This document shows, piece after piece, positions 8,270 to 16,556 of a stretch of 64,000 nucleotides of DNA (positions are counted from its first letter, which is position 1; every line of letters begins with the position of its first letter). This DNA is from Geovibrio thiophilus (GTDB taxonomy: Bacteria; Chrysiogenota; Deferribacteres; Deferribacterales; Geovibrionaceae). Both the position numbers and the translations under genes were made by a program. The notes beneath the pieces are model-generated. The model ran no database searches. It was not told where the DNA came from and worked only from the letters and a program-made list of their open reading frames with translations. Location: contig NZ_CP035108.1 of assembly GCF_004087915.1 (NCBI RefSeq), positions 2,170,001-2,234,000 of the forward strand, in the 5' to 3' direction.

Positions 8270-8761
8270 ATGGAAAAAATAAATATAGTCGCAGGACTTG
8301 AAGACTTATGCAAAGCATCGGACACTGTGAGCAGAGGAAGCTCGTTCAGACCGTTCAAATATTATAAAAACGTGCAGGGCAGAAACATTCCCGTTTTCTT
8401 TGTCGGCGTTCCCGGGCTGACTGTCGCCGTTGTGATGTCGTTTCTCTTAATTATCACTGTTTATCTCATCACATTGCCATTCAATATATTCATATGGGTC
8501 GCCTATCTCTTTCTTTCCGCCGTCATAATCCGTTTTGCCATGAAGGTGGACAAGGCGAAGCAGATCCGCTATATGGTCTCCTGCCTTTGCAGCCAGTCGC
8601 TCAGGATGCTTGAAAAAGCCAACGAAGAGCATCACCAGCGAGAGAAACTCGCAGGACAGGCAAAGTACCTCCTTGAGCGTGCGCACAAATGGGTGGATGA
8701 ACCCGCCATACATCAGCAGATAGAGGAGCTTAAGAGCTACAAAAGCGTGGTGTTTGAGTAA
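8270..8761 (+). CDS. Small two-helix membrane protein of unknown function
   Basis: A 163-residue protein not recognised as a known family. Two hydrophobic segments close together (about residues 44-64 and 69-88, GLTVAVVMSFLLIITVYLIT then FIWVAYLFLSAVIIRF) form a membrane hairpin. The C-terminal 70 residues are charged and helical (KANEEHHQREKLAGQ) and probably cytoplasmic. The start was chosen because GGAGGT (8255-8260) lies 9 nt before the ATG at 8270 and the ATG at 8243 would precede the predicted transcription start. It is transcribed divergently from the ABC ATPase gene and converges on the chemosensory operon. No clear terminator was found in 8762-8816. Confidence 0.75.
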   Translation: MEKINIVAGLEDLCKASDTVSRGSSFRPFKYYKNVQGRNIPVFFVGVPGLTVAVVMSFLLIITVYLITLPFNIFIWVAYLFLSAVIIRFAMKVDKAKQIRYMVSCLCSQSLRMLEKANEEHHQREKLAGQAKYLLERAHKWVDEPAIHQQIEELKSYKSVVFE

Positions 8762-8816
8762 GATAAGATAGCGTCATTCCGCGCGCCGACGATGGATTTT
8801 AAGCAGGCATGAGACA

Positions 8817-10289
8817 CTAAAAAAAGTCGATTGATGAGTGATCATCCTCATGCGCCATGACATCGATGATCGAAGCGGAAGCCCGTCCTGCCTCGAAATC
8901 CGGATCGGAATACATATGCTGAGGAATTTTGCGTTTAAAGGTCTCGAAGCTGTTCTGAAAAATCCTGTCAATCTCGGCAAAGGAGCGGTTTATCTTCATA
9001 AGCCCTCCGCTCAGATGCTCCATGAATTCATCTCCGGAGAATTTGCCTCTGAAATGGGCAAGCTCTCCGTCAAGTTCCCCTGATTTTTTTAGGAGGTTGT
9101 CTATATGACTGTCCGAGTGAAGCTCACGCAGACGGTTAATGTTTATATTCGCGTCTCTCAGGACGATGCTGAAACCGTTTTTGAGTTCCCCCCAGAGCTT
9201 CAGGCTGACGGACAGCTTATCCACCAGACTCATAAGAATCCGCTCCGTCTCGCTCATGGAGACCACAACGCTCTCAAGACTTGTGTCCCCTATTCTGGCG
9301 ACCTCTACAGCGGTTATTACCACAAGGTTGCGGAAGGATTTGCCGAACTTCCTCAGAGTAAGGATTCCGTTCTCGGCGTTTTTAAGCTCCTTTTCGGTGA
9401 GCTTAATCATGCTTATCAGCCCGCCGACAATGGTTTCTATGGAATCACTGTATTCCTTTGCCTTTTCAAACTCCATCTTAACAAGGTTTGCACGACCTAC
9501 TATGTTTTGTATATCGGTGTTGATGTGGTAGAGAAACTCTTTTATAACCTCTTTTATTTCTTCAAATATTTCAGTGGTTTTAGTCTGCACTTCGTCCATT
9601 TTGACTATGGCGAGCTCATGCACACCGTAGCTTTTGCCGAGACAGAAAGCGTCATCATCCGTGCATTCGATCAGGGCGCTGCTTATTGCGTCAATCTCCT
9701 GAATGATTATGTCGTGAAACTGGCTGCACTCTATAAGCCTTGAAATATCCGAGCTTACCTCAAGAGGCGCTTCTTTGTCTTCTGCTCCGCCTATCATAAG
9801 CTCAACCTTGGAGCTGTTTTCGCTGAAAGTGGCGTTTATTTCTTTGAAATCATCATAAATACTTGTAAATGTTTGTGATATATTTTCGAGAAGATTTTTC
9901 GCAACAGTGGCGTTTTTCTTAATCTCTTTGCTGATATGGGCTATGGTTGCGCCTTTCGCACCGAGAGAGATGGTGGTGCATATGGTGTTATATGAGAGGA
10001 GCTCAAGATCATCGGTTATCTTAAGAAAGGTTTCCGAAGCTTCGGTTATTTCATCCTTCATGCTTTTTATATCAATACTGACGATTTTTTTATTAAGATC
10101 TTCTGATATTTTTGCGATCAGGACTGCGGTATCGTCCGTAAAGCTTTTTGCTGATTTCTCAAGATACGAATTAATCTCAAGCATACTCTCAAAACTGCTT
10201 CCTCGCAGTTCCATAAGCTTGTTGATAATATCAACAATTTCTACAAAGTATTCTGTAAGCTCATTCTTAAGCTCATGAAGATGAATCAT
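8817..10289 (-). CDS. Degenerate double-tip MCP-like protein with CheZ-like DxxxQ motif
   Basis: A 490-residue, almost fully helical soluble protein ending the chemosensory operon. Two stretches align without gaps to the chemoreceptor hairpin tip: residues about 98-123 (YNTICTTISLGAKG) and about 322-347 (ITAVEVARIGDTS, which keeps the E-x-A-R-x-G core). Between them lies QFHDIIIQEI (190-199), with Asp193 and Gln197 in the DxxxQ spacing of the CheZ phosphatase site (FQDLTGQVI). It has no transmembrane segment and no sensor domain. It overlaps the preceding response regulator gene by 4 nt (ATGA). Likely an array component or CheY-P phosphatase; the resemblance is seen in sequence, the activity is inferred. 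Confidence 0.6.
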   Translation of the reverse strand: MIHLHELKNELTEYFVEIVDIINKLMELRGSSFESMLEINSYLEKSAKSFTDDTAVLIAKISEDLNKKIVSIDIKSMKDEITEASETFLKITDDLELLSYNTICTTISLGAKGATIAHISKEIKKNATVAKNLLENISQTFTSIYDDFKEINATFSENSSKVELMIGGAEDKEAPLEVSSDISRLIECSQFHDIIIQEIDAISSALIECTDDDAFCLGKSYGVHELAIVKMDEVQTKTTEIFEEIKEVIKEFLYHINTDIQNIVGRANLVKMEFEKAKEYSDSIETIVGGLISMIKLTEKELKNAENGILTLRKFGKSFRNLVVITAVEVARIGDTSLESVVVSMSETERILMSLVDKLSVSLKLWGELKNGFSIVLRDANININRLRELHSDSHIDNLLKKSGELDGELAHFRGKFSGDEFMEHLSGGLMKINRSFAEIDRIFQNSFETFKRKIPQHMYSDPDFEAGRASASIIDVMAHEDDHSSIDFF

Positions 10290-10648
10290 CTGGAATATTT
10301 TCCCGCAACTTCCTTCAGCATATTTTCAGTTACGGGTTTAAGAATAACACTGTCAAACCCGCTCGCCCTGAGCTGGGATGCTTCCGAGACATCCGCAGTA
10401 AAGGCGATGCACTTTGCCGATTTCCATTTGTATTTGTTTTTAACTCTTTCCAATACATCCAGACCGGTCTCAGATGGTCCCAGCCTGTAGTCTATGAACA
10501 ATATATCAGGAATTATAGCATTTTGCAGAGTAAAATCGTCCAGTTTTTTCACTGAATCGAAGATATATACTTCATGCTCAAGCTTTGTAAGTATAAAATT
10601 GCACATTTTCAGGTGCAGACCATTGTCGTCAATAATAAAAATCCTCAT
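10286..10648 (-). CDS. Single-domain response regulator
   Basis: A 120-residue receiver domain with no output domain. It shows the acidic pair IIDDN (residues 6-8), the phospho-acceptor Asp53 in FIDYRLG, Thr in AFTAD and Lys in ILKPV. It is more divergent from CheY than the other two receivers in the operon; the loop after Asp53 reads YRLGPSETG rather than the usual xNMPxMDG. It lies 15 nt after cheA and overlaps the MCP-like gene by 4 nt, suggesting that it and the DxxxQ protein work as a pair. The start has a GGAGAG site. Confidence 0.88.
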   Translation of the reverse strand: MRIFIIDDNGLHLKMCNFILTKLEHEVYIFDSVKKLDDFTLQNAIIPDILFIDYRLGPSETGLDVLERVKNKYKWKSAKCIAFTADVSEASQLRASGFDSVILKPVTENMLKEVAGKYSR

Positions 10649-10663
10649 CAGGCTCTCCGTTAT

Positions 10664-13588
10664 CTATATGAGTTTGTTCGTGTTGAGAACCAAAACCGCC
10701 TGACCGTCTCCCAGAATAGTAATTCCGCCGACATAAGAAAGGTGTGCGAAGTATTCAGGAACAGGTTTAATGGCTATATCGATGCGGTTTATAAGTTCGT
10801 CCACCATAAGACCGACCTTACCCATGTCGGTATTGGTGATTACTATGCAGACCTCTTCGGGCAGCTCTCCGGGGTCTTCTTCCAGAAGCCCCTTCATGCT
10901 GTAAAGAGGAAGCACCATCCCCCTGTAATGAACGGCAAGACCGTAATGCAGATCCTTGACTTTGTCCTTGGGCAGCTTGATTGTCTCCGCCACATTCTCA
11001 ATGGGTATGGCATAAATTACAGAACCGAGCTTAACAAGCAGAGCCGTTGAAACACCTATGGTAACAGGTATCTTCAGCACAAATCTGGAGCCTTCCCCCA
11101 TTGTTGACTGTATATCTACAAAACCGCCGAGATTTACAACGCAGGTTTTCACCACATCCATTCCGACACCGCGTCCGGATATGTCAGTAACTTTTTCCGC
11201 AGTTGAAAAGCCGGGTTCAAGGATGAGCTGCATTATCTCTTTATCGCTGAGTTCCGAATCGGAACCGATCAGCCTGTTTGAGATCGCTTTTTCCCTGACT
11301 CTGGCGGTGTTTATTCCTTTTCCGTCGTCAATTACCTCTATATAGACAAAACTTCCTTCCTGATAGGCTTTAAGGATTATGGTTCCCAAGGGTGTTTTGC
11401 CCGCCTTCTGCCTCTCCTCAGGAGTTTCGATTCCGTGATCGCAGGAGTTGCGGAGGAGGTGAACCAGAGGATCGCTCAGGAGATCCGCAACTTTTTTGTC
11501 TATCTCAGTGTCCTCGCCGATTATGCGCAGGTCTATCTGTTTGTTCTGTTTTCTTGATATATCCCTTACCACTCTGGGGAATTTCTGAAAGACCTGCCGG
11601 ATCGGGATCATCCTGAGGGAAAGTATATCCCTTTGCAGATCCTGAGAAATCCTCGCAATCAGGTTGGCGTTGTCCTTAAGATCCTTAATCAGAGAAGAAG
11701 GCAGGGCATATTCACGGGCTATCTTCTGAATCAGATATTCATTGGCGTTCTTTGCCACCACAAGCTCACCTATAGTATTGGTGAATTTGTCTATCTTTTC
11801 CTGATCCACCTTCATGGTCTGGCTTCCGACGTCCTGCTGAGGAAGACCGGCGGACTGCTGTTTGGCGGACGTGGGAGCACCTTCCCTCGCAGTGTCGGCA
11901 ACCGCCTTCATCACTTCCTGCTTTTTCAGAGCTTTATCCAGCTCTTCCTTGCCGAGTTTACCCTCCTCAACGAGAATATCGCCGAGTTTTTTCTGTTTGC
12001 TCAGGGCTTCCTGAATATCATCCTCTGTGATTTTTCCGTCACGCACCAGAAGCTCGCCCAGCATCCTCGGGGGTGATTTGAGTTCATCAAGATATTTGAG
12101 AATCCTTTCCATATGGGTATCAAAAGGCTTGGATTCCTTTATACATTTTTCAAGGTCTCCGGCTATGCTGTGAAGTTCATCAAACCCCACGAACTTAGCT
12201 GCGTTTTTCAACCCGCCGACACCCCTGAGCACCTGCCGGACATCAAGCTCCCCGTCTTCGGAGGCTATGCTGATTATCTCTATAAACTGTTCAAGTTGTT
12301 TGATGAATATCTTCACTTCCTCATTTACAAGAGTCATTGAGCTTTTCATAGTCTCAAGGCTTGAGGTGAGGGCTTTAAGAGTGCGGTATGAGGAAGGCAC
12401 AGGAGTGATCCCCTCCTTGGTGAGACCGGAGAGCATTTCCCTTATATCCGTGACAACAGCAAGAATAATGTCCGCAGCTTTCTTGTCGAACATGATCCTG
12501 CCGCTTCTTATGTCATCCAGCACACCTTCAACAAGGTGGGCGAACTCCTCCAGAAAACGGAAACCCACATAGCCGCAGTCCCCTTTTATTGTGTGGAAAA
12601 CACGGAACAGGTCGTCAATACCGGGACCTGAGCCTTTTCCGTCCTTTTCCAGCTTCAGGGTGACGGACTCTATGGACTCAAAATAATCCTCTATGCTCGC
12701 GGCAAGCTCGCCTAAGAGTTCGGCGTCTATGCCTTCCATAGTTATATATTCCGCCGGAACGGACTGAGCTGCGGGAGCCTGCTTTTCCGCTTCATCCCGC
12801 ACACGGACAGGTTCATCAAGGGAAGCCTCCGCCACGGTGACCACCCCGGGTTCAAAGCCGAAGTCCGCCAGATCCGCAGCGTCAAGCTCGCTTATTATAT
12901 AAATTTCCGGCTGGAGGTATACATCAAAAGGATTGAGCCTGTCCAGCGGCGGAACGGAAGATGTGTCAGCCTTGCAGAAATATTCGGCGGAGCTCATCTT
13001 AAGGTTTGACATAACAGGAAGCGGATCGTAGCCGTTTTCCAGCATCTCCGATGTGAAATGGAAATCAGCCCTGTAAGCCCTGCCCCCTTTTCTGCCTGAG
13101 GAGCGGAGCTTTTCCCTTATATCCGCGCAGGATACATAAGCGGGAGGAGCCTCGGCTCCGGAGGAGGATGCGGTCTTGTTTTCCGGTGACGCTTCGCTTC
13201 CCCCGAACTGCATATAGCTTTCAAGTTCTCTTATTATTCCGTCCTCATCCACGGAGTATTCCCTGCCTTCCTTCGCAGCCGTGACCATTTCGTAAATGCC
13301 GTCAGCGGCTTTCAGAATGCTGTCCACCAGCTCGCCGGATACCTCAAGCTCTTTGTTGCGGAGCTTGTCCAGCAGGGTCTCAAGATGGTGTGTAAATGCT
13401 GTTATATGATCAAAGCCGAACCCCGCGGCGCTGCCTTTTATAGTATGAATAGAGCGGAAGACGGAGTTGATAAGCTCCGGATCGTCATCCGCCTCAATTT
13501 TCAAAACATCCTCATTCGCCTGCTCAAGAAGCTCCGCTGCCTCATCAAGGAACGACCTGCGGAACTTTTCCATATCAATTTCGACCAT
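10664..13588 (-). CDS. cheA: CheA histidine kinase with two HPt domains
   Basis: A 974-residue chemotaxis kinase, longer than the usual 650-700. Order: HPt1 (about 8-105, His48 in SIHTIKGSAAG); a linker domain (about 165-250); HPt2 (about 285-390, His332 in VFHTIKGDCG); a third HPt-like stretch (about 420-490, VGGLKNAAKFVGF) without the histidine; two short tandem repeats (LGELLVRDGKITEDD and LGDILVEEGKLGKEE, about 510-557); dimerisation domain (about 592-660); HATPase (N box HLLRNSCDHGIE about 710, G boxes DDGKGIN and GRGVGMD); and a C-terminal CheW domain (about 845-970). It would phosphorylate the three receivers and CheB of this operon. Confidence 0.96.
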   Translation of the reverse strand: MVEIDMEKFRRSFLDEAAELLEQANEDVLKIEADDDPELINSVFRSIHTIKGSAAGFGFDHITAFTHHLETLLDKLRNKELEVSGELVDSILKAADGIYEMVTAAKEGREYSVDEDGIIRELESYMQFGGSEASPENKTASSSGAEAPPAYVSCADIREKLRSSGRKGGRAYRADFHFTSEMLENGYDPLPVMSNLKMSSAEYFCKADTSSVPPLDRLNPFDVYLQPEIYIISELDAADLADFGFEPGVVTVAEASLDEPVRVRDEAEKQAPAAQSVPAEYITMEGIDAELLGELAASIEDYFESIESVTLKLEKDGKGSGPGIDDLFRVFHTIKGDCGYVGFRFLEEFAHLVEGVLDDIRSGRIMFDKKAADIILAVVTDIREMLSGLTKEGITPVPSSYRTLKALTSSLETMKSSMTLVNEEVKIFIKQLEQFIEIISIASEDGELDVRQVLRGVGGLKNAAKFVGFDELHSIAGDLEKCIKESKPFDTHMERILKYLDELKSPPRMLGELLVRDGKITEDDIQEALSKQKKLGDILVEEGKLGKEELDKALKKQEVMKAVADTAREGAPTSAKQQSAGLPQQDVGSQTMKVDQEKIDKFTNTIGELVVAKNANEYLIQKIAREYALPSSLIKDLKDNANLIARISQDLQRDILSLRMIPIRQVFQKFPRVVRDISRKQNKQIDLRIIGEDTEIDKKVADLLSDPLVHLLRNSCDHGIETPEERQKAGKTPLGTIILKAYQEGSFVYIEVIDDGKGINTARVREKAISNRLIGSDSELSDKEIMQLILEPGFSTAEKVTDISGRGVGMDVVKTCVVNLGGFVDIQSTMGEGSRFVLKIPVTIGVSTALLVKLGSVIYAIPIENVAETIKLPKDKVKDLHYGLAVHYRGMVLPLYSMKGLLEEDPGELPEEVCIVITNTDMGKVGLMVDELINRIDIAIKPVPEYFAHLSYVGGITILGDGQAVLVLNTNKLI

Positions 13589-13599
13589 ACCCCACCCCG

Positions 13600-13965
13600 T
13601 CAGGAAATACCGAGAAGCATTTTTATGTTTATTATCAGTTCCTCAGGTTTCACAGGCTTGGTTATGTACAGGTTCGCGCCGGACATATAGCCTTTTCTGC
13701 GGTTTTCCGCCTCTTCCTGAGTGGTAATTATAATGACAGGGGTTTCTTTCCCTGTTTTTCTGAGTTCCTTTATGAATGTTATTCCGTCCATTCTAGGCAT
13801 GTTAAGATCGCAGAGGATCATGGAAAATGAGCTTTTCACCGCTTTTTCAAGGGCGTCCATGCCGTCTATCGCCTGTTCGGTGTCAAAACCGGCGGACTTG
13901 AGAATATTGGCGTGGAAGTGCCTCACCATGTCCGAATCATCAACTATCAGAACCTTAAACGCCAT
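13600..13965 (-). CDS. cheY: CheY-like response regulator
   Basis: A 121-residue receiver domain. Acidic pair VDDSD, phospho-acceptor Asp53 in LCDLNMPRMDG, switch Thr in IITT and Lys in ITKPVKPEE are all present, so it should be phosphorylated by CheA. The ATG at 13965 (MAFKVLIVDD) with a GTGAGG site is chosen over upstream starts that would extend into cheR. It lies between cheR (4-nt gap) and cheA (11-nt gap). The output is unknown because no flagellar or pilus genes are nearby. Confidence 0.92.
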   Translation of the reverse strand: MAFKVLIVDDSDMVRHFHANILKSAGFDTEQAIDGMDALEKAVKSSFSMILCDLNMPRMDGITFIKELRKTGKETPVIIITTQEEAENRRKGYMSGANLYITKPVKPEELIINIKMLLGIS

Positions 13966-13969
13966 AGCC

Positions 13970-14803
13970 TCACCCCTTGTAATAAACGACATTTCTGCCG
14001 AACCGCTTGATGGAAAAAGCTGTTGTGATACGTCCCACAGACTCGCTATGACCAAGGAAGATATAACCGCCTCTGTTCAGGGCGATGTAATAGTGATCCA
14101 CAACCTGCTTTCTGGAAATTTCATCAAAGTATATCAGCACGTTGCGGCAGAAAATGAAGTCAAATCCCCTCTGCCGCCTCATCTGCATTTTGTCATTCAG
14201 ATTTATATGCTCGAAGCGCACCATGTCCCGCACCTCTTGCACCGGAACGTGGCAGCCGTCGACAAAGCTGAAGTATTTGGCATAGTATTCCTCAGGAACA
14301 TCCTTCACGCTTCTGTCATCGTAGCGGGCGCTTTTTGCCTTTTCCAGCGCCATGAGGTCAATGTCGGAGGCGACTATTTCCACGTTCCATTTCTCGTGCC
14401 TGTCCAGAAGCTCACGCACTATAATAGCAAGCGTGTACGGCTCTTCCCCCGTGGAGCACCCGGCAGACCAGATACGGATAGTGTTGTCCTTCTCCCTCTC
14501 TTTTTTCTCGGCTATTTCCTGAAGGCAGAACTCCGCGAAAACTTCCAGAGTGGCGAATTCACGGAAGAAATAGGTCTCATTCACGGTGAGGAGGTTCATC
14601 AGTTCCTGAAACTCGTCCCCCTCCCTGTCCTTGAACTTGAGAAAGCGTATGTAGTCCCTCGCTGATTCTATACCGAGAGTGGAAAGCCGTTTTTCAAGCC
14701 TTTTATTGATGAAGTAGCGTTTCTTGTCCTCAAAGTTAATGCCGGACTTTTTATAAATAAACGCGGTAAGATCCTTGTAGTCCTCAAGGGTAACAACAAA
14801 CAT
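13970..14803 (-). CDS. cheR: Chemoreceptor glutamate methyltransferase CheR
   Basis: A 277-residue SAM-dependent methyltransferase that methylates receptor glutamates for adaptation. The N-terminal helical domain ends in NETYFFRE, the SAM-binding motif is AGCSTGEEPYTLA, and later motifs include FDFIFCRNVLIYFD and LGHSES. The length matches simple CheR (about 275-290) with no TPR extension. Its ATG directly follows the stop of the HEAT gene with no gap, and GGAGCAG serves as the binding site. Confidence 0.95.
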   Translation of the reverse strand: MFVVTLEDYKDLTAFIYKKSGINFEDKKRYFINKRLEKRLSTLGIESARDYIRFLKFKDREGDEFQELMNLLTVNETYFFREFATLEVFAEFCLQEIAEKKEREKDNTIRIWSAGCSTGEEPYTLAIIVRELLDRHEKWNVEIVASDIDLMALEKAKSARYDDRSVKDVPEEYYAKYFSFVDGCHVPVQEVRDMVRFEHINLNDKMQMRRQRGFDFIFCRNVLIYFDEISRKQVVDHYYIALNRGGYIFLGHSESVGRITTAFSIKRFGRNVVYYKG

Positions 14804-15868
14804 TTACTGCTCCGCTATCAGCGCCTTGAGGCTGAGAAGCTCTTCTTTGAGATCCCCTTCAGCAACCTTAAGCCTGCGTTCGATTATTTTAAGCGCTCTT
14901 TCTCTGTTGATTCCCGCAAGCTTGTCCAAAGCGGCGAGCATCACATTCATGTCATTCTCTCCGGCGAACTCCTCGAAGATCTCTTCCTTGCTCTTTATAC
15001 ACAGCCTGTAGGCTATGCCCATAAAAGTTATGCGGTTGTCGGAATCAAGGTTCTGATCCTTCACTCCGTTGATAACGTATTTTTCGTACTCATAAGGGAG
15101 AACATCTATATTATCCCTGATCATAATCTTCAGGATAGAGCCTGATATTTCGTTGAAAAACAGTGTATTTTTATTATTAAGAAACCTGAGCAGAAAAGGC
15201 AGATGATCCTTTGTGCCGCATTCCGCCACCATGCGGAAAACGGACGGCTTGTAGAAGCTGTCCATAGTTACTCCGCCCAGTATGTCAAGCACAGTATCCA
15301 CTACCTCACGTCTTGCAAGGTGAGTGAATGTCTCAATACATGATATTCTAAGCATAGGCTCGTTTGACGCTTCAAAAATTTCCAGTATATCGCTTAAGGA
15401 TTCCTCGTCATTTATTTTCCCCAGATACTCAACAGCGGTTATCTGCACATTCGGCGCCTTATCCCTGAGAGCGGCACGCAGAGCCGGAATACAGTATTTT
15501 GAGCCTGTTGCCACAAGGCTGTCCAGAATGAGCTTGCGGACCTCTTTATCTGAGTGATCCATCACGGAGGTGAGAAAAGGAACAGCGTCTTCTCCCTTGG
15601 AGCCGAAAATCTCAATGGCACAGTTTCTTATGAACGCGTCGGACGATTCAAAAAATTTTGCCACAGAAGAAAACTGCGGCGAGACATCCAGAAGCTTCAA
15701 TCCCTCTACCATAAGCTCCTTCACCATGCGGCTCTCCTCTTTCTTAAGAGCTGCGATAAGATCGGGGATAAGCTCATCCGCATGCAGGGTTATAATATCC
15801 TCCACGGCATACAGCCTTTCGGTTTCATCATCGTTTAGGAGGGAGGCTCTGATACTTTGAATATCCAT
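14804..15868 (-). CDS. HEAT-repeat protein of the chemosensory operon
   Basis: A 354-residue all-helical protein with about 6-8 HEAT-like repeats across its length. Repeats of the form aIEIFGSKGEDAVPFLTSV, DSLVATGSKYCIPALRAAL and EYLGKINDEESLSDILEIF recur about every 30-35 residues. Such proteins are scaffolds for protein partners; here the position immediately before cheR (no gap) suggests it organises the methylation or kinase machinery. It has no signal peptide and is likely cytoplasmic. GGAGAAA precedes the ATG. The specific partner is unknown. Confidence 0.8.
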   Translation of the reverse strand: MDIQSIRASLLNDDETERLYAVEDIITLHADELIPDLIAALKKEESRMVKELMVEGLKLLDVSPQFSSVAKFFESSDAFIRNCAIEIFGSKGEDAVPFLTSVMDHSDKEVRKLILDSLVATGSKYCIPALRAALRDKAPNVQITAVEYLGKINDEESLSDILEIFEASNEPMLRISCIETFTHLARREVVDTVLDILGGVTMDSFYKPSVFRMVAECGTKDHLPFLLRFLNNKNTLFFNEISGSILKIMIRDNIDVLPYEYEKYVINGVKDQNLDSDNRITFMGIAYRLCIKSKEEIFEEFAGENDMNVMLAALDKLAGINRERALKIIERRLKVAEGDLKEELLSLKALIAEQ

Positions 15869-15897
15869 TACGCATTTCTCCGTGCGCCAGCACTTTG

Positions 15898-16260
15898 TCA
15901 GGGCACTATTTTTTTAACAACAGCAAGCAGATCCGCCGGTTTGAAAGGCTTCACTATCCATGCCTTGGCACCGGCCCTTCTCCCTTCTTCCTTTTTTTCC
16001 GCCTGAGACTCGGTAGTGAGCATTATGATCGGCGTAAACTTGTGCTTCGCCATGTTTTTAACTTCTTTAATGAGCGTTATGCCGTCCATGTTGGGCATAT
16101 TAAGATCGGAGATGATCAGGTTAAACCTGTCATTCTCAAGCTTGGTAATCGCGTCCTTGCCGTCACGGGCGTCCACAACTTCATAGCCCGCTGATTTCAG
16201 CGTGGCGGCGACAAGCTGCCTCATGGTTATGGCATCATCGACTATCAGTATTCTCTTCAC
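15898..16260 (-). CDS. cheY: CheY-like response regulator (GTG start)
   Basis: A 120-residue receiver with VDDA, phospho-acceptor Asp52 in ISDLNMPNMDG, Thr in MLTTES and Lys in IVKPFKPADL: the closest to canonical CheY in the operon. The GTG at 16260 is chosen because AGGGGGA precedes it by 5 nt and the protein then starts at the usual MKRILIVDD. A longer frame from 16317 would run into the STAS gene. Gaps to its neighbours are 13 nt and 29 nt. Confidence 0.92.
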   Translation of the reverse strand: MKRILIVDDAITMRQLVAATLKSAGYEVVDARDGKDAITKLENDRFNLIISDLNMPNMDGITLIKEVKNMAKHKFTPIIMLTTESQAEKKEEGRRAGAKAWIVKPFKPADLLAVVKKIVP

Positions 16261-16273
16261 GCTGTTCCCCCTG

Positions 16274-16555
16274 TCAGATACCCAGTCCGTAAAGCCCCGT
16301 GACCCTTGAGGCTTCACTGCTCTTTCCTGTTATTTCATATTTTATTCCCTTCTCCTTTAATGTGTTCAGGAGAGAGATCAGTATATTCACAAAAGTCGTG
16401 TCCATGGTGCGCACAGCGGAAAGATCTATCTCCGCCGCGGTTTTTGAGGTCAGGTCAGTATTTTGAAGCGCTGCCAGTGCTTCTTCCGCCATAAAATTTT
16501 CGCACTCCCCGGGGAAAATGATTCTAAGCTTTGATTTAAGAGGTTTTATATCCAT
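16274..16555 (-). CDS. STAS-domain protein
   Basis: A 93-residue single STAS domain of the anti-anti-sigma/MlaB type. The central strand-turn-helix IDLSAVRTMDTTFVNIL corresponds to the conserved segment that carries the phosphorylated Ser in SpoIIAA; here the site has Thr residues instead. In chemosensory operons such small STAS proteins are of uncertain role and may link the pathway to a non-motility output. It starts 1 nt after the cheB stop. Confidence 0.82.
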   Translation of the reverse strand: MDIKPLKSKLRIIFPGECENFMAEEALAALQNTDLTSKTAAEIDLSAVRTMDTTFVNILISLLNTLKEKGIKYEITGKSSEASRVTGLYGLGI

Positions 16556-16556
16556 A

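Noticed and set aside
13721-14665. Long plus-strand frame (314 codons) across cheY and cheR
   Set aside because: It is antisense to two clear genes, has no recognisable domain and no ribosome binding site; an effect of codon bias.
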